A stretch of 64,000 nt of DNA from Marasmius tenuissimus (GCA_029532415.1 JAQOTA010000035.1:310001-374000), one strand, 5' to 3'. Shown: positions 1-10,795, counted from the first letter of the stretch. A program made the numbers and translations. Notes: generated by a model from the letters alone, not told the origin.

Positions 1-109
1 GTTCCTCTTCATCTTCCGTGTACAAGACGTGGGGGAGTTTCTTTGCTTCTCTTCTTTCTTCCATGAGCTGTCGAAGCTCTTCGCTCAAAGTAGGGGTGTG
101 GGAGTGTTT

Positions 110-679
110 CTATTTGACCATTCTCCAACTGCCCGCTATTTTATTCACAGGTTGGGGTTTTCCTGTCTTCTGGGTGTCGATGTTGACAATTGGTGGGTTT
201 TTCAGGTCGCAGTCGTTTGGGCAACGGTCCAGGCTGATAGCGTGTTTTCCCCAGTCGATGTTGGGATTGTGTTTTTTCAACCAATCAGTCCCCAGTATCA
301 AGTCGCTGTCTCTGATATCTGCAATGTAGAATTCTATATCTTCTGTGTGGTGACTTCCTTTGCTGGTGTGTATCCTCATGCGTTGCCTGATACAGTATTT
401 TACCCATCCCAGCGTGTTTTCCGAACCATCCACATTCCGGATTGGAAATGGTTGTGGGATTCGGGTTAGTGTGAAGTTGTGATTTCTGGCGAACCGGTCG
501 TTGATGAATATTCCTTCTGCTCCGCTGTCTAGTAATGCTTGAACACCGATCTTTTTCCCTGTGACTTTGCCTATGAATTCAATTCCTAGAATGATGGGAG
601 GAGTCCTTTTGTTTCTGGTAAGGGCGGGGATCCTAACTTCACTTGGGTATTTTGAATAAATATGCGTCGTGTTTGGCAA
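110..679 (-). pseudogene. Retropepsin-like aspartic protease of the Ty3-type element
   Basis: Seen: the peptide holds the aspartic protease signature ALLDSGAEGIFI, the downstream flap-like region, and DLILGTDWLKKHNPNIDW, which matches the ILG(M/T)(D/P)WL motif typical of Ty3-family proteases. It lies in a different frame from gag (start offset of 56 nt from the gag stop), as expected for a frameshifted or separate pol frame. The frame closes with a TAG at 110-112; the next residues in frame (KHSHTPTLSEELRQLMEERR) continue without break to position 1, so this stop is probably a mutation inside pol. The enzyme would cleave the Gag-Pol precursor; here it is inactive by truncation. Confidence 0.85.
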
Positions 680-732
680 GTCGTAGGTACTTCTATTTAC
701 AACTCCCTCTGGCGGTGCGGCAGGGGAGTGGA

Positions 733-2862
733 TTAAAAATCTGTTTTTGAGAATTGGGAAAAGAAGGCAGTGGATTGTTCTGGGGAAAGTTGGCCAATCA
801 TACAGGTAACGGAAGCGACAGGGTCATCAGCAGGGGCAGGGGGAGACGGGTTTGTGGAGGTGGATGGAGTAGGGGTGGTCGTGGGAGCTGTGGCGGCCTG
901 TATAGTAGGTGCCTGGTTACGTCGGAAGGGGTTATTGGTTGCTACTTGGGGTTGCACTGTAGGTACCATGTTTGAGGGGCACTGTGGCGTGTTGTGACCC
1001 TGTTGCCGGCATCTGAAACAGCGTCCTTCCCTGATGCATCATTCCCTTTCCTCAGGGGTGAGCTTTCCTACCGGGGTGCCATTGAATGGGTTTCGGGATA
1101 GCGTCGTTTGTTGGGGGGCAGGGGCAAGTGGTGCTGCTCGAACATTGACTACAGGGGTGGCTGCTGGCTTCCTCCATAGCTTGGATTCTGCCTGTTGCTG
1201 TTCGAAACGGTTCTGCTTGTGAATTGCTGCTGTGATGAATTTTTGCAGTCCCTCGGGTTCGGGCTCCATTCCTTTGACTGCCTGGTGTTTCATTCCTGCT
1301 TTGAAGAACTGGAGAAGCGCTTCGTTGTTGTACCCAGTGAAGGGGGCGGCAAGCTCAAAGGCAGCGATGTACTCCTCCAGTTTTGCCAGGTTTCCGGACA
1401 TGGATATTTCTTCTAGTACCACTTGTGACCTCCCTTTCCTTCCCCGCACACCAAAGTCCTGTTGGAATCGATGGCAGATGTCTGCGAAAGTTGTCCATCA
1501 TTTCTTGTTCTGGGGAATGCTATCATCCCAGCGGTCATTCTCTAGTTCAAGACTGCAGGCATCTGCCCAGGGGTGATCAATTGAGGATAGGAAGAGGTCA
1601 ACCCGTTCAGATTGCTTAGGGTAGAACGCGATGTTGAAGCATAGGTATCTTCCGAAGTCATAGCAAAAGCGATCTGTTTTGTCACGGTTGCCCTTGAAGT
1701 GTTCGGGTTTGATTCCCCTTTCCTTTAGTTCAGAGAATGCGTTGGTTGTAGTTGACCGGAAGCTGTTGCTATTTGCATCGTCGTTGGGATCGTTGGGTGG
1801 GGGGTCGGATCCAGGGTCGCTGTCGTCTGGGCTATCTGGGCGGGGTGTTTCACCGCGAGGGGGAACGCCTGCCGGCTTCTTTCCCTCTTTTACTTTGGTT
1901 TTGATTTCGGTAACTGTGGTGGTCATGTTAGGGTCGGTGGAGCTTCCAGCTGGGTTGTTGGTGTCTTTCTGGTCTTCGTCGTGGGCTGGGATTGGTTTGG
2001 CTAGTTCAGGAAGGGGTTTGGATAGGTCGGTGGAGGAAAGAACACTTTCAAGTGGGAACACACGTCGGTTGTTTTTTGCACGATAGCTCCACCCAAATTC
2101 TCCTGTTTGTTGGTTGTGCTCCCAGAGTGCTTCTGCGTAGTATCTGTTAATGTGAATGAAATATAATGATCCTCGTGGTATGATCCTCCACGGAAGGTCC
2201 ACCGGAGGTTCGGGGGAAGTGCTGTGTGAAATGGTGGGCGAGTAGGTTGGGTTTCTAGTGGTCTAGGGTTGTGATGATAGAACTGGGAGTGGAGATTGGA
2301 GAAAGGACAGGTGAGTCAGGGACGTAGATGGGGGAATCAGCAACGTAGATTGGTGATGGGGGTGCTGGTGTGAGTTCCTGTGAGGGTTGTCGGGGGAACT
2401 TGTAGACGGAGATAGTGGGATACAAGGGGAATCCAAAGAGTTCTGCAGGTGGGGGTAGTACAAAGTCGTCTCTGCTGAGGGTTCGTGGGAATACTTGTTC
2501 TGGTTCAAAGACCCACTGATTCAGGGCAATGGTGATGAGCCGGTCGATAATAAATGTTCTATCTGTTCTAAGGAAGGTGATGTCAAGGAGATGGTATTGT
2601 GTTTGAACTAGGCACTCGTTGTCGTTGACTTCCCAAACAAGTCTATGGGATGCTACCCACTTGAGGTGGAAGAAACAGGGGTCTTCTTGGATGCGTTCCT
2701 TGATGTCGTAGTTTTTGATACTGTATGGTTTGTCGGAATAGGTGTTGGTGTTTAGATCAAAGTTGCAGTGGTATTCAAAGGATAGGTTGGCCAGGGTGGG
2801 TGATTTTGTGTAAGTGAGGTGAGAGTAGGAGAGCTTAACAAAGTGATACGATAGGGCATGGC
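733..2862 (-). pseudogene. gag of the Ty3-type element, broken by in-frame stops
   Basis: Structural polyprotein of the retroelement. Seen: an open frame from about 2862 to a TAG at 2255-2257 encodes an N-terminal domain (it contains SYSHLTYTKSPTLANLSFEY and continues to a Pro/Ser-rich linker). No in-frame ATG is visible at its start, so the start codon may be lost or lie in an unseen exon. The frame then shifts and continues to 1501 with an acidic/proline linker and a retrotransposon-gag-like helical region (KPEHFKGNRDKTDRFCYDFG). A TGA at 1498-1500, where Trp is expected (next residues WTTFADICHRFQQDF), and a TGA at 1039-1041 are in frame with the following segments. The zinc knuckle follows and the frame ends at 733. 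Function is lost in this copy. Confidence 0.82.
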
Positions 2863-2937
2863 TAGTGTCCTCTCAAGTCACTCTTTTTAAGTGAGGGCAA
2901 GGTTCGAAGGTCGAGAATCAAGAGTCAAGTGTCGATG

Positions 2938-3008
2938 GTCGAAGGTCAAGTGTCGAAGGTCAAGTGTCGAAGGTCAAGTGTCGAAGGTCAAGTGTCGAAG
3001 GTCAAGGG
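2938..3008. repeat. 14-bp tandem repeat between LTR and gag
   Basis: Unit GTCGAAGGTCAAGT, about five head-to-tail copies, nearly identical; a looser copy precedes it. It sits in what would be the 5' leader of the retroelement. Confidence 0.9.
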
Positions 3009-3019
3009 TCAAAGTGGGC

Positions 3020-3572
3020 TTTCACTGGTGTATTAACCAAGTTGTTAAGCTGAGGAAAGGTTGTATGTACATTGGGCTTATATACTGGAATCTGTCTAGG
3101 TCCGAAGTCGCTCTGGGTTGCGCTGAGTCGCGAGCATGTGAGTTGTTTGTAGTTGGACTGAGTCGTCATGGGAGTGGCTGCGAGTATCGTGTGAGTTGTT
3201 GTGGCTGTTCATATGTTATGACTCGGGGTGGCATGTGGAGGTGTTTGCTGGGCATGGTCTGGAGCTGTGGTCTGGATGCATAGCTCCACTTGCTTCACGG
3301 AGTTGTCTATAGAGATGTTTGAATGGGTGGGAAAGGTAGAAGGGAGATGGTGAGTTGGGTAGCGAAGTATACTATGACTCAGGAATGGCATGTGAAAATG
3401 TTGCTGGGCATGGTCTGGAGCTGAGGCCTAAATGTGTAGCTCCACTTGCTCCACAGGGTTGTTAAATGGAAATATTTGAATGAGTGGGAAAGGTAGAAGG
3501 GAGATGGTGAGTTGGGTAGGGAAGGGTGTCTGTATGGGTGCTTGTTGGTGGGAGTAGGGGTGAATCGTAACA
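3020..3572 (-). repeat. 5' LTR of the Ty3-type element (inner end uncertain)
   Basis: Seen: on the minus strand the repeat begins with TG at 3572 (TGTTACGATTCACCCC), and the same start is found in opposite orientation at 3902. It contains an internal direct duplication of about 150 bp (3217-3366 against 3367-3530). A TATA-like core (TATATAAGCCC, minus strand, 3074-3084) precedes the leader, as expected for an LTR promoter driving minus-strand transcription into gag. The inner end is not defined: no convincing primer-binding site was recognised, and the limit near 3020 is an estimate. Confidence 0.7.
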
Positions 3573-3573
3573 G

Positions 3574-3646
3574 GTTCAACTACAATGTCAACAATATCTC
3601 TGATGGTGTCCAAGTTGGTGTCAACACTTCATGCTCTGACTATTAG
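3574..3646 (+). pseudogene. Orphan last exon of a small secreted-protein gene
   Basis: Seen: after an AG acceptor at 3572-3573, 73 nt encode FNYNVNNISDGVQVGV and end NTSCSDY plus stop. This matches the last exon of the intact gene at 26174-26597 (FNNDINNIPNGVQVGV...KSCSDY) in length (both 73 nt), phase and final cysteine, and similarity goes on into the 3' flank to about 3690. The upstream exons are absent: the LTR starts one base before the exon, so the retroelement inserted at the intron-exon border. This is an inactivated paralogue, or a fragment left behind by one. Confidence 0.8.
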
Positions 3647-3703
3647 GGTGATCTCTCTCAGTGACCAATGATTCAGAGAATATAAGAAGTATTGTAGAGG
3701 TTC

Positions 3704-3754
3704 AAGGTATGTACCAGCACAAGGTATGTACCAGCACAAGGTATGTACCAGCAA
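3704..3754. repeat. 17-bp tandem repeat, three copies
   Basis: Unit AAGGTATGTACCAGCAC, two full copies and a third ending one base short. It lies in the former 3' flank of the orphan exon and is absent from the corresponding place near 26.65 kb. Confidence 0.9.
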
Positions 3755-3901
3755 ATATTCGTACTGATCTTCATTGTGCTACTATTTTAGTTCCAACTAT
3801 AAACTGCCTGACATTAACTTGCATTAACCACTTGAGGGGATGATCTCTCATCTCCCTCTTGGTTAACAATCCTTGGTTGTTACCATAAGTTACCCAGTAT
3901 T

Positions 3902-4210
3902 TGTTACAATTCACCCCTACTCCCACCAACAAGCACCCATACAGACACCCTTCCCTACCCAACTCACCATCTCCCTTCTACCTTTCCCACTCATTCAAAT
4001 ATTTCCATTTAACAACCCTGTGGAGCAAGTGGAGCTACACATTTAGGCTTCAGCTCCAGACCATGCCCAGCAACATTTTCACATGCCATTCCTGAGTCAT
4101 AGTATATTCACAGCCGCAATGACTCACACAATGCTTGCAGCCACTCCCACAATGACTCAGTTCAAACTACAAATGACTCACATGCCTGCAACTCAGCACA
4201 ACTCAGGATG
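3902..4210 (+). repeat. LTR fragment in opposite orientation
   Basis: Starts TGTTACAATTCACCCC and is the inverse of the minus-strand LTR at 3020-3572, aligning over about 300 bp without the internal duplication. Similarity stops near 4210, so the promoter half of the LTR is missing. Together the two LTR copies form a large inverted repeat around 3573-3901. Confidence 0.75.
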
Positions 4211-4929
4211 ACTCCACAACAGTAGTAGAGGTCTGAATACCATGTCTACGGCATCTCCTATTATTGAATTTCATTTATCACAAGTACCACTATAGCGCAA
4301 GGGTGTCAGTGGTGGGACAAGACCTCTTGAAGGTCAGAGGGATTACTTTGCCGTGCTCGAATTGTAATTCCGTGTCTCATTCATTGCATGGTGGGATTTT
4401 TGTTGTCAACTCGTGCTTTGTGTTGTGATAACACAAGAGTTGTCAAGTGGGTCGCCCCATTTGTTGTTTGCCCAATGATTGTCAATAAAAAGCCCGATGT
4501 GAACAGATTGAACCTTTCATGCCTATCCCATAACCAGACAAGGCCGGGTGCTTTGATCCACAGCCACACGGAATCCATGTCGTGGTTTGCTCAAGTTCGC
4601 AAAAAAAATCCTTGGTGGACGGGCCAACAGGAACTGGTGAGGCGAAGAAGTGTAAACTTGTGGTTGACCCGGGGGAAAGAGGGCCTGAGCCTGTACACAA
4701 AAGTGATCTAGGCTTTTGGTGTCCCGAGCATTCAACCACAACAGAAGGGACCAAGTTGTTTCATGAGGACATATTTTTTCCTTTGTCATATATTCAAATG
4801 CACCATACATCAGCAAAATGGGAAAAAACTTGTGCGACTTTTTTGACTTTTCTTGGCATTTCAACCGGAGCCACCAGTCAACAGCCCTCCGGTTCGGAAG
4901 TCCACACCCTTCACCACTCATCAGCCAGA
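4211..4929. other. No gene recognised
   Basis: Short overlapping open frames on both strands, none with a recognisable motif or splice pattern. It probably contains the decayed end of the LTR insertion and unrelated spacer. Confidence 0.5.
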
Positions 4930-5517
4930 AGGAAGTTCCGGAGAGTTGAGACAAGAACAGAAACACACCTCGGGCCTATATATTGATTGATCTGGGTTAA
5001 AATCAGAATCTAGATATCAGATGATAAGCAAACATAAGAGAAAAACTCCAGATAGCCGACAACAAGTGTTTATAACGATCAGACTCGTTGCCATTACAGC
5101 CGGGAGGCCAGTTATAGCAGGGTGAAGGACCTATGAACAGGTGATTTTTATTTATTCATCCGAAGATGAGGTGTAGTCTTTGGAGTGACTGCTTCTGAAG
5201 TGTTTGGGCAAGGTCAGCTCAGGTGGAATGCTAGAGAATATATTTACCTTTCTCTTGTATTGAAGTCCTTGGGAACCTGAGAGGTAGTCCTCCAAAAATC
5301 CTAGTCATATTTGGTCTGGGTACTATGAACACTCATATCATGATGAGCTTGAGAGGGTTCAACTTGGTGGCAGTGGTGGTAATGATACAACGACGACACG
5401 TGCTTAGAAAATTTCCACAATGGTTCTGTCTCCGCTCCCTGAATCCCTAGGCCCTGGCTAATTCCAATTGTGCAAGTTGAAAGTGTGATGACTCCACTGC
5501 TTTGGTTCGCAAGGAAA

Positions 5518-5616
5518 TCCATCTTAGCTCAGTGGTAGAGTGCTTTGCTACTAGCTAGTATCCGCAAAAGGTGAGTCCACTATGAAGAGTCCAGTTGTCT
5601 AAGTTGGCTAGAGGGA
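5518..5616 (+). pseudogene. Decayed tRNA-Thr(AGT)-like sequence
   Basis: Aligns over its whole length with the tRNA-like sequence at 9356-9447, including the intron. The acceptor stem has a mismatch, the T loop reads TCTAAGT, and the anticodon stem is disrupted by an insertion. It retains a normal AGTGGTA D loop, which the better-preserved copy lacks. Confidence 0.7.
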
Positions 5617-5849
5617 GCTCACCCCATGGATTTCAGCCCTGCTAATTCTTTGGTGCTTGACAGGGTCACTCTACCTTTGAGCTCAAAACTCCTAATCAAA
5701 TATATCCATTTTTGTTTGTATTTTACAACTCGAAGTCCAATGTCCGGCAAAGGTCTGCAGCCTCAAGTGCACATGGGCAATGAAACTCAGACTGAATGGG
5801 AAAGTGTCTACTGGATAAATCAAATTGGGAAAGCCTGCCTGATAACGGG

Positions 5850-6060
5850 TATCTCAGAGCACATTGAGATTGAGACCAGCACCCATATCAACACAGTCAG
5901 CACTTACCCTAAGACCAACAATTGATGTCCTGTATCGGGAGGCATTGGGAGGGCAAGTCCATAGTGGTTACAGTTGTAGAGATATGCCTCATCAGCGTAG
6001 GTGAAGTGTAGTGAGTTGTTGAGATCTCATCACAATCTGAGATTTGAGGGACCTAAGCGA
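5850..6060 (-). pseudogene. 3' remnant of a Thr-rich DCD-repeat secreted-protein gene
   Basis: On the minus strand it reads SDCDE-like and HYTSPTL-like pieces that match the C-terminal part of the gene at 9680-10772 (SDCDEMTSTGHYTSPTLTTV). Only the last repeat and tail are left, with in-frame stops; the 5' part is not present upstream, where gene A1 follows. Confidence 0.65.
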
Positions 6061-6223
6061 GGTGGGTATAGAAGCTCAGGCACTCTCTTGACAATCATAT
6101 TGTGGAAGAATTTAATCTGTGTAAGGAAGAGGGATTGACTCTGATATGTCTTGGTATAGAGATTGTAACCCTGCAGATGTATCTACGCTCCCTATCAAAA
6201 CACGGGACAAGAGCTTGCCAGCC

Positions 6224-7406
6224 CTAATCCAGAATATGTGAAGAAATTAGGTTATCAAACACTTCAACAAATGACACCAAAGCTGGTGGAGAGTTCTGCT
6301 GCCAGATTGGGCTTGTGAGAATGGCTGTTGGCATAATTCCAGTTATTCCTGCCAAAACTCTATGAACGTGGCCAGAGGGATACACAAATGAAGGGTTTTC
6401 CTCCGGAATGGCCGAAGTGAGGACAGCGAGTGCATCAGTAATTGACGAGTCTTCCTCTTTCAACCGCAACCTTGCCTTTATTAGGCGTTTCAATAGCCGT
6501 CCTGTGAGTGCCGACATTTCCGTTGGCATGTCGTCTGAGGTAGGAAAAGTTACTGAGCTGATGAGGTCGAGGATCATCCCACAATGCCTTTGTGAACCAA
6601 GCAGAGCTATGAGTGCGAGATACAGCAGTAAAGGGTCTGTTTGTAACAGAGCGCCTTTCGGTTGTGCTGCGTACGCATCGTAACCCGCCATATAAAAGTC
6701 ACTGAGTACAAACAACGAGTCATCAAAGGACTCTGGAATGGAAGATGATAAGGCACATACTTATCGGAGCTCCAATCTCTACGGCAACACTCCACGATCA
6801 TGGAGAGAAGGTGGTATGTTTCCGACCAGGAGCTTACGCGAACAAGTGCCGCTGCGAGAGCTTTCAGCTTCATGGACCCAACCTGTCTCATGATTATCTT
6901 GAAGGCTCTTGCACGAACAGGTCCCATATAGCCCGGACTATATTGTAACTTGTAAGCGGCTAAATCGGATTTGGTATATCGGCAGGCTATGATAACCACT
7001 CACTGTGTCAGTTGAAAAAGGGTTTGGTACATCTCTTCAACCATTTTCACGTCTCTAGGTGGGTCAAGCTGTAGATAGGAATCTATCCTTCCCAACTCGC
7101 GATTAACGAGGATATAATCCACCCCATTAAGAACCGCCTCTCCCAATTGCTTGATCGCTCTCCCCGAGAGACTACCAAGTCCAGGGACCGTTGAACCAGA
7201 GGAAACGGTATAGAATGTATCAGTTCTGGTTAGGATACTGAGTTCTACAGGACGTGAGACCTAAAAAGGAATTGGAGACCAATGAATAAGCTAGGGGTAG
7301 AGAAAAAAGCGGAAAGGATTACTGGATCATGTTGATTACCAGAAACCTGGATGAGACTCGATGTCTCGAGCTGTGGGACCTGAATCAACTCTGCAGAAGG
7401 GCGCAT
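6224..7406 (-). CDS. Gene A1, unknown helical protein, 323 aa
   Basis: Model: exons 7406-7347, 7260-7004, 6937-6761 and 6701-6224. Three introns keep the frame; the first has a weak GTTTCT donor, so the 20-residue N-terminus is the least certain part. Product 323 aa, against 321 aa for its paralogue A2 at 14601-15691. Shared motifs: AIKQLGEAVLNGVDYILVNR, EEMYQTLFQLTQ, a GYMGPVRARAFKIIM segment, SWSETY, and a hydrophobic LLLYLALIALLGSQRH helix in the last exon. The two later introns fall at the same positions and phase in both genes, which supports both models. I do not recognise the family; it is predicted to be mostly helical, with no signal peptide seen. The two copies are clearly diverged, but both frames are open, so both may be working genes. 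Confidence 0.72.
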
Positions 7407-7454
7407 GAGTCTGGAGGGTAGAAAGGGGTAGGGAAAAAGACGGTGAAACTCCAC

Positions 7455-8308
7455 AGCATCACACTCTCAACCTCAGTTTTATTTCTTATATCAACTTGTT
7501 TTGTAACATGGCGTTGCCAACGCAGTATGCTCATTGTCATTCATCGCTATGAAACGAAAATAATGATCGGATACCCGCAATAGTAGGAGGACCAAAAAGT
7601 ATTCCATCACTCCGCCTTACGGGCCGAGTTACTATTTGGTGGAAAACAGCAAGTCCGATTGATGAACAAAGCCTTCTCATGATGGGAAGAAGATCGAGAA
7701 GAAGATTGACCGCTTGTGCATGAGTGCTGTTACTGAACCTTGGCTAACATCCCCATGATAACAATCAATCAATCATCATTAGCTTCATGAGAGTCAGATT
7801 ATCGGTCCCGCACTGAACCACACATCCAGCCAGATCTCGTCGTGTCCCATGGTCCTGTTGCTAACTTTCCAGCTTTATCAGTGTCAACATATTCATATCA
7901 ACTACGGGATGCAAATGAAAGGACACTATGTCCCTCGTATGAAATGCTCTGGACCTCGCGATGAGCACGCGAATGAAAACTCCAGCGAGCTCTGTAGTAT
8001 AAATGAAATTGGTTGGGCAGTTACTTAAATAGAATTGTACAGTTTCCCTGATGAAGGATATCCAGTTGTGGATCCTTCGAACAAATGTCTGTTCCTACCC
8101 GTGCTATACTGTTTTTCCTACCACGGGAGTGGCGCTTCTGATTGATGTATAATCCGAGGTCGACAGCATTGGCCAGCAGTACATCAATCGCGTAATTGGA
8201 TACCTAGCGGGATCAAACCTAAGGTTGGAGTAAAAGCTGTAGATGTTCTGAGTATCAAACGAAGGGAAAACAGGAACATCAGCTACGCAACGGCACCGTA
8301 TTTTCAAC
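7455..8308. other. No gene recognised
   Basis: AT-rich spacer upstream of A1 with only short frames. The frame at 8104-8340 (minus) ends TSDYTSIRS and may belong to the decayed sequence described next. Confidence 0.5.
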
Positions 8309-8524
8309 TTAGCCCAAGGTGGCAAGAATACCGACGGCACGCGTCACATGAGTCAGTATCCAGAAGAGAGAACGATTCAGGGTCGAAAAGGTTCGGGGGG
8401 AGGTAGCAAAAACCATTGGTGCCGGAGAGGTGTATTCGGGCGTTAAATAAGCTGTGGTAGGTACACTCGTGGGGGTAAAAATGGTAGCAGTAGTGATTGA
8501 ACTTGTGAAGATCATCTGCATCAA
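8309..8524 (-). pseudogene. Possible remnant of a Thr/Pro-rich secreted protein gene
   Basis: The peptide has TTAYLTPEYTSPAPMVFATS, which resembles the YTSPTPTTP spacing of the gene at 9680-10772. No signal peptide and no DCD motif, so the link is tentative. Confidence 0.3.
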
Positions 8525-8556
8525 AGAGGCTTAGTTGGACATGAAGTAGCTCGGCT

Positions 8557-9679
8557 ATGAGGAAGTATCAGAGAGTCGAGACGCGACAGGAACACACCTC
8601 GAGCCCATACGTCTGTTTATCCGGGTTGAAAACATGGTATTGGTTGGTAAGAAAGCATACAAAAATTGTAGGCAGCCTACCAGAAGCGTTTGCAACAACC
8701 GCACTTGTCGCCATCACAGCCGGGATATCAGGTATGGTTTGTTCCTCGTCGTTTATGTGGAAGCAAGGTGTGGTTCGCATCATAGAGTGAATGCTTCTTA
8801 ATCTCGTGTGTTATTCTAGGGCCTTGGCCCAGAGACTGCGAGGGCAAGGTCAGTGATATGACGCTAAAGAATCGGGTAATATTTGCCTTAATCTTATTTA
8901 TCGAAGTCTAACGTTCGGGAAACCGAGAGGCAGAATTGATCCGACATATCTAAACCAGGGGGGGGAAAGGACTTTTGGGGCAAACCGCAACGGATAAAGC
9001 CGAAATGCTGTGAGGTGTTGTGTCGAGTTGCTTGTATCATCTACCAAGAGATTAGCTTGCCGGCGTCGAAAATATTCAGTGTTTCAGCGGCGATTTGCAC
9101 GGTGACTGGAGAATAAAGATATACATCCTCTAATAATCCTGATATCTCGTTCAGGTCTTACAGACGCATCAAGATAGACTTGAAAGGGTTCAATTTGGCG
9201 ATGGTGGTATGGTTGTAGAAGGGCGACATGTACACGCGTTCCGAAAATTTCCACGACGGTTTGTGACCTCCCTCCGTCTCCCAGGCCCCGGTAATTTCGA
9301 TGGTGCTCCACGAGCTGAAGGCGTAATGGATCCGTTGCTATGGTTCATGGTAGAGTCCCTCTTAGCTCAGTGTTAGAGCGCTTCACTAGTATCCGCAAAA
9401 TTCGTGTCCGCTATGAAGAGGTCAGTCGTTCAAGTCGGCTAGAGGGAACATCTTAGATGAGTCCAACTTTTGGAACAATTGATTCTATAATTTTCCAATC
9501 GTATGTACGTACACTCATTTTGATTCGAACAACGCATAGCAAGGTGTTCGGTCACAGTATACGGTCGACAGATGTACAAATGGGATGTGAGAGATAGGGA
9601 AAAGAAGAAATTGTCCGAAATAGAAACCAGAACCAGGACGACGTGCGATGTTGGTAACAAATCGAGTTCTTTGATGATC
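8557..9679. repeat. Duplicated segment, better-preserved copy
   Basis: Counterpart of 4930-5850. It holds the tRNA-Thr-like gene and the flank of the DCD-repeat gene. The leading part contains open frames of 71-77 codons on both strands that are not conserved in the other copy, so it is probably non-coding. Confidence 0.7.
9356..9447 (+). tRNA. tRNA-Thr(AGT)-like gene with 21-nt intron
   Basis: Seen: acceptor stem TCCCTCT/AGAGGGA pairs perfectly; D arm GCTC-AGTGTTA-GAGC; anticodon stem CTTCA/TGAAG; loop starts CTAGTA giving anticodon AGT; a 21-nt intron follows position 37; T arm AGTCG-TTCAAGT-CGGCT pairs fully. Mature length is 71 nt. Odd: the D loop has GT where GG is normal, so it may be a fading copy. 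Four further decayed relatives lie in the window (5518, 20868, 40628, 56866). Confidence 0.62.
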
Positions 9680-10772
9680 TCAGAGCACATTGAGCTCGAC
9701 ATCAGCACCCAAATCAACATTGATACCTTGGGTCGGGAGAGCAAGGTCATCGGAACAAGGACTTGTGGTCACGGTAGTAGGAATATGCACGGTCGTTAGA
9801 GTAGGCGAAGTGTAGTGACCCGTGGAGGTCATTTCGTCGCAATCCGATGTATGAGGGGTTGGGGAGGTGTAGGGGCTCGTAGTCGTGCTGACAGTGATGG
9901 GGATGGTCGGCGTCGAAGAAGTGTATTCAGAGGTGGAAGTAGTGATAGTGATTGGTGGAGTGATCGGTGTGAGGAAGGTGTGCTCGCTAGTGGCCGTAGT
10001 GACCGTCGTCGAGTCGTCACAATCAGAGGTATAAGGAACCGTGGTAGGGACGCTCGGGATGGTAGGAGTGGTACTGGTGAAAGGAATAGGAGTGGTAGGC
10101 GTCAGGGAGGTGTAGTGATCCTCAGTGGTAGCGGTGGTGATTATGGTAGGGATGGTCGACGTCGGAATGATATAGGGACTCGTGGTGGTAGTCACCGCTG
10201 TCGTCTCATCATCACAGTCGGATGTGGTCGTAGAATGATCATCGGTAGTAGTAAAAATAGGGGTTGTAGGCGTCGGGGAGGTGTACGGACTCGTAGTACT
10301 GAAAGTGGAGGTAGTGGCAGTGTCTGGGGTAGGAATTGTGGGCATCGGAGCGGTATACCAACCAGTAGTGGTGGTAGTTTCGTCGCAATCGGACGTATGA
10401 GTGACCGGAGGCGTGTAATGAGGACCTGTGATTGTGTTTGAGAAACCGGGATAGGGGTTATAGGGGTCAGAAATACTCACTCGCCGCTGTGGTTGTATCG
10501 TCGCAGTCAGAGGTGTGAATGATTGAGATAGGGATAGGAATCTTAGGCGTCGGGAAGGTGTAGTCGCTTGTGGTGGGAGTGGTTTCATGGGACACCGGAA
10601 TAGGGATCCTTGGGGTTGGGAATGTATAATCGCTTGTGGTGGTCGTTTCGTCGCAGTCAGCTGTGGGCAAAAGCCCAGTGCCAACCCCAAGGTCAACATC
10701 TGCACCCAAGAGCTGAATGGGCGACGCAACGACGACCGGGAGCACAAGGATGAGTGCGAGGAAGGACTGCAT
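9680..10772 (-). CDS. Secreted Thr-rich repeat protein with DCD(D/E)TTT motifs, 345 aa
   Basis: Model: exons 10772-10481 and 10425-9680 with a 55-nt GTGAGT...CACAG intron. The N-terminus MQSFLALILVLPVVVAS is a clear signal peptide. The mature chain is about one third Thr/Ser with Pro and Tyr, built of loose repeats: a (S/A)DCD(D/E) motif, a T-rich run, then YTSPTP or YTFPTPRIPIP. Each repeat has a single Cys between acidic residues. The tail NVDLGADVELNVL resembles the region just after the signal peptide (LLGADVDLGVGTGL). The composition suggests a heavily O-glycosylated wall or surface protein; that is inference. A paralogue with a different, Gly/Val-rich body is at 19822-20589; fragments lie at 5850 and 17230. 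The large antisense frame over this gene is a composition artefact. Confidence 0.82.
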
Positions 10773-10795
10773 GTTGGTACTTGCAAACTGAGCAA

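Larger units (their letters stand above)
1..2865 (-). mobile_element. Degenerate Ty3-type LTR retrotransposon body, gag and protease part
   Basis: Seen: read on the minus strand, this stretch gives a gag-like polyprotein, a CX2CX4HX4C zinc knuckle (CFRCRQQGHNTPQC, about 983-1024), then a retroviral-type aspartic protease with the DSGAEG active-site motif, and the start of what should be the polymerase region at the window's left edge. The gag-knuckle-protease order is that of Ty3/gypsy elements; the reverse transcriptase and integrase that would settle the clade lie outside. The reading frames carry at least five interruptions (stops at 2255-2257, 1498-1500, 1039-1041, 733-735 and 110-112, plus a frame change near 2257). 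Several fit C-to-T or G-to-A changes of one codon, so the copy is dead. Its 5' LTR follows at higher coordinates. Confidence 0.88.
4930..6060. repeat. Duplicated segment, decayed copy
   Basis: Runs parallel to 8560-9850 in the same order and orientation: a shared block (AACACACCTCG...ATCACAGCCGGGA), a shared central block, a tRNA-Thr-like sequence, and the 3' end of a secreted-protein gene. This copy has many CG-to-TG and CG-to-CA differences from the other, as expected from decay of methylated CpG sites. Confidence 0.75.

Noticed and set aside
3108..4205. A single DNA transposon with 300-450 bp terminal inverted repeats carrying a captured exon
   Set aside because: The repeat starts with TG and carries an LTR-like TATA core leading directly into gag, so opposite LTRs explain it better.
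4388..4986. 107- and 134-codon plus frames at 4388-4711 and 4582-4986
   Set aside because: They overlap in different frames and run into the duplicated segment without conservation in its other copy.
9815..10441. 208-codon plus-strand frame opposite the DCD-repeat gene
   Set aside because: It is Arg/Gly/Ser low-complexity, the expected mirror of a Thr/Pro repeat gene; the minus strand has a signal peptide, an intron and a paralogue.
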